DNA of 64,000 nucleotides, taken from assembly GCF_009796785.1 (NCBI RefSeq), contig NZ_CP047026.1, forward strand, positions 62,001 to 126,000, given 5' to 3'. The position numbers and the translations under genes are program-made. Source of the DNA: Polaribacter sp. L3A8. GTDB lineage: Bacteria; Bacteroidota; Bacteroidia; Flavobacteriales; Flavobacteriaceae. The notes under the pieces were generated by a model. The model was not told the DNA's origin. It saw only the letters and a program-made list of their open reading frames with translations, and made no database searches. This document shows, one piece after another, positions 62,796-64,000 of this stretch (position 1 is its first letter; every line of letters starts with the position of its first letter).

Positions 62796-62823
62796 TGTAG
62801 TACGATAATATTTATAATCAAAA
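62792..62823 (-). promoter_or_regulatory. Promoter of the second LacI gene
   Basis: On the minus strand TTTTG (62819-62823) and TACATTTG (62792-62799) are separated by 19 bases, an excellent match to the Bacteroidetes -33/-7 consensus. Predicted transcription start near 62786, leaving a leader of about 30 bases before the ATC/ATT candidates. Confidence 0.65.
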
Positions 62824-62865
62824 TGATAGTGTAAATCTTTCTTTTTGATTTTATTTTAGAAAACT

Positions 62866-62881
62866 GCTTAAACGTTTAACC
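62866..62881. promoter_or_regulatory. LacI-type operator before kdgK
   Basis: GCTTAAACGTTTAACC contains the perfect TTAAACGTTTAA palindrome and shares its GCTTAA and GTTTAA parts with the operator at 62774-62795. It lies 31 bases before the kdgK start codon. Confidence 0.7.
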
Positions 62882-62912
62882 AATTAACTGTAATATTAAA
62901 ATAGAATTTAGA

Positions 62913-63959
62913 ATGGCAAAAGTAGTAACATTTGGAGAGATCATGTTGAGATTAGCTCCTCAAGGATTTTTAAGATTTTCACAAGCAAATAATTTTGACG
63001 CTATTTATGGTGGAGGAGAATCTAATGTAGCAGTATCATTAGCAAATTATGGAGTAGATGTAGATTTTGTAACGCGTTTACCAAAAAATGATATTGGTGA
63101 GTGTGCAATGATGGAAATGCGTAAAAGAGGAGTTGGTGTAGATAAGATTGTTTATGGTGGAGACCGTTTAGGAATTTATTTCTTAGAAACAGGGGCTGTA
63201 TCTAGAGGATCTAAAGTGGTTTATGACAGAGCGCATTCTGCAATTGCAGAAATAGAATCTGGAATGATCGATTGGGATGCTGTTTTTGAAGGTTGTGAAT
63301 GGTTTCATTGGACAGGAATTACGCCTGCAATTTCTCAAGGTTCTGCAGATGTTTGTTTAGAAGCTGTAAAAGCGGCTAGCGCAAAAGGAATTACTATTTC
63401 TACAGATTTAAACTATCGTGCTAAATTATGGAATTTCTGTGATGCTGCACATAGAGAATCTATTATGACAGAATTAACTTCTTACTGTGATATTATTTTA
63501 GGAAACGAAGAAGATGCAGAAATGCACTTTGGTATTAAACCAGATGGAGCAGCAGTACAAACAGCTGGTCATGATGTAAAAGCAGAAGCTTTCTTATCAG
63601 TTTGTCAACAAATGACAGAGAAATTTCCAAGAGCTAAAAAAGTAATTACTACTTTAAGAGGTTCTATTTCTGCTTCTCATAATACTTGGGCAGGAGTTTT
63701 ATATGACGGTAAAAAAATGTTACAAACACGTCAGTACCAAATTACAGATATCGTAGATAGAGTAGGTGGTGGAGATTCATTTATGGGAGGTTTAATCTAC
63801 GGATTATTAACATACCCAGAAGATGATCAAAATGCATTAGATTTTGCCGTTGCAGCATCTTGTTTAAAGCACACTATTAAAGGTGATGCAAATTTAGTAA
63901 CAGTTGCAGAAGTAAAAAAATTAATGGGTGGTGATGCATCTGGACGAGTAGCAAGATAA
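62913..63959 (+). CDS. kdgK: 2-keto-3-deoxygluconate kinase (PfkB family sugar kinase)
   Basis: 348-residue ribokinase-family enzyme that phosphorylates 2-keto-3-deoxygluconate to KDPG in uronate (alginate, pectin) catabolism. The substrate-side motif is FGGGE-like (AIYGGGESNVAVSLANYG, about 31-48). The C-terminal PfkB signature DRVGGGDSFMGGLIYG contains the catalytic base at about Asp288. The N-terminus VVTFGEIMLRLAP is typical of KdgK. It is divergent from a LacI-type regulator, with matching operators near both starts. The rest of the pathway, such as the KDPG aldolase, probably lies beyond the right edge. Confidence 0.9.
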   Translation: MAKVVTFGEIMLRLAPQGFLRFSQANNFDAIYGGGESNVAVSLANYGVDVDFVTRLPKNDIGECAMMEMRKRGVGVDKIVYGGDRLGIYFLETGAVSRGSKVVYDRAHSAIAEIESGMIDWDAVFEGCEWFHWTGITPAISQGSADVCLEAVKAASAKGITISTDLNYRAKLWNFCDAAHRESIMTELTSYCDIILGNEEDAEMHFGIKPDGAAVQTAGHDVKAEAFLSVCQQMTEKFPRAKKVITTLRGSISASHNTWAGVLYDGKKMLQTRQYQITDIVDRVGGGDSFMGGLIYGLLTYPEDDQNALDFAVAASCLKHTIKGDANLVTVAEVKKLMGGDASGRVAR

Positions 63960-64000
63960 ATTTTGGTGTAACTGTGTAAGTGTTAATTTGTTTAATCGCA

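Overview
The window is AT-rich DNA (roughly one third G+C by eye) from a marine flavobacterium. The evidence is type IX secretion C-terminal domains, SusC/SusD pairs, TAnnTTTG-type promoter boxes, few Shine-Dalgarno sites and the gene families present. The layout resembles Polaribacter and its relatives, but I infer the genus from memory of gene order and have not tested it.

Positions 1-7.8 kb hold housekeeping and accessory genes: a YbbR-like protein (cut by the left edge), coaE, a histidine kinase/response regulator pair, a threonylcarbamoyl-AMP synthase, a family 2 glycosyltransferase, a stand-alone HsdR N-terminal-like nuclease fold, holA and a DUF1569 protein. Positions 7.8-33.1 kb form an alpha-glucan (starch/maltodextrin) utilisation locus in two divergent arms. 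The leftward arm encodes SusC, SusD, two SusE/SusF-like surface lipoproteins and a T9SS-exported GH13 amylase. The rightward arm encodes a LacI-type regulator, an MFS sugar transporter, beta-phosphoglucomutase, a GH65 phosphorylase, three more GH13 enzymes, an esterase-fold lipoprotein and a GH31 enzyme. A perfect 18-bp LacI-type palindrome lies between the arms, and a 14/16 partial copy overlaps the stop codon of the regulator gene.

Positions 33.2-56.2 kb form a laminarin (beta-1,3/1,6-glucan) locus: a SusR-like membrane regulator, SusC, SusD, a PKD/carbohydrate-binding lipoprotein, GH16, a clan GH-A enzyme of unsettled family, a GH149-like cytoplasmic beta-1,3-glucan phosphorylase, GH17, GH30, an MFS transporter and a T9SS-exported repeat protein. 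Both glucan loci therefore pair outer-membrane import with cytoplasmic phosphorolysis. Short sequence elements upstream of the regulator, susC and the T9SS repeat protein suggest a shared operator. At 56.6 kb follows a very large T9SS protein that fuses a GH5 catalytic domain to a parallel beta-helix.

Positions 59.6-60.4 kb are a decayed, rearranged stretch with two gene-tail remnants fused back to back and a structured intergenic repeat. The right end carries a TPR protein, a peptidoglycan-binding-domain protein, a second LacI-type regulator whose DNA-binding domain is intact but has no ATG/GTG/TTG start, and kdgK. The last two are probably the edge of a uronate (alginate-type) catabolic module. 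I saw no rRNA, tRNA, CRISPR array, insertion sequence or phage gene.
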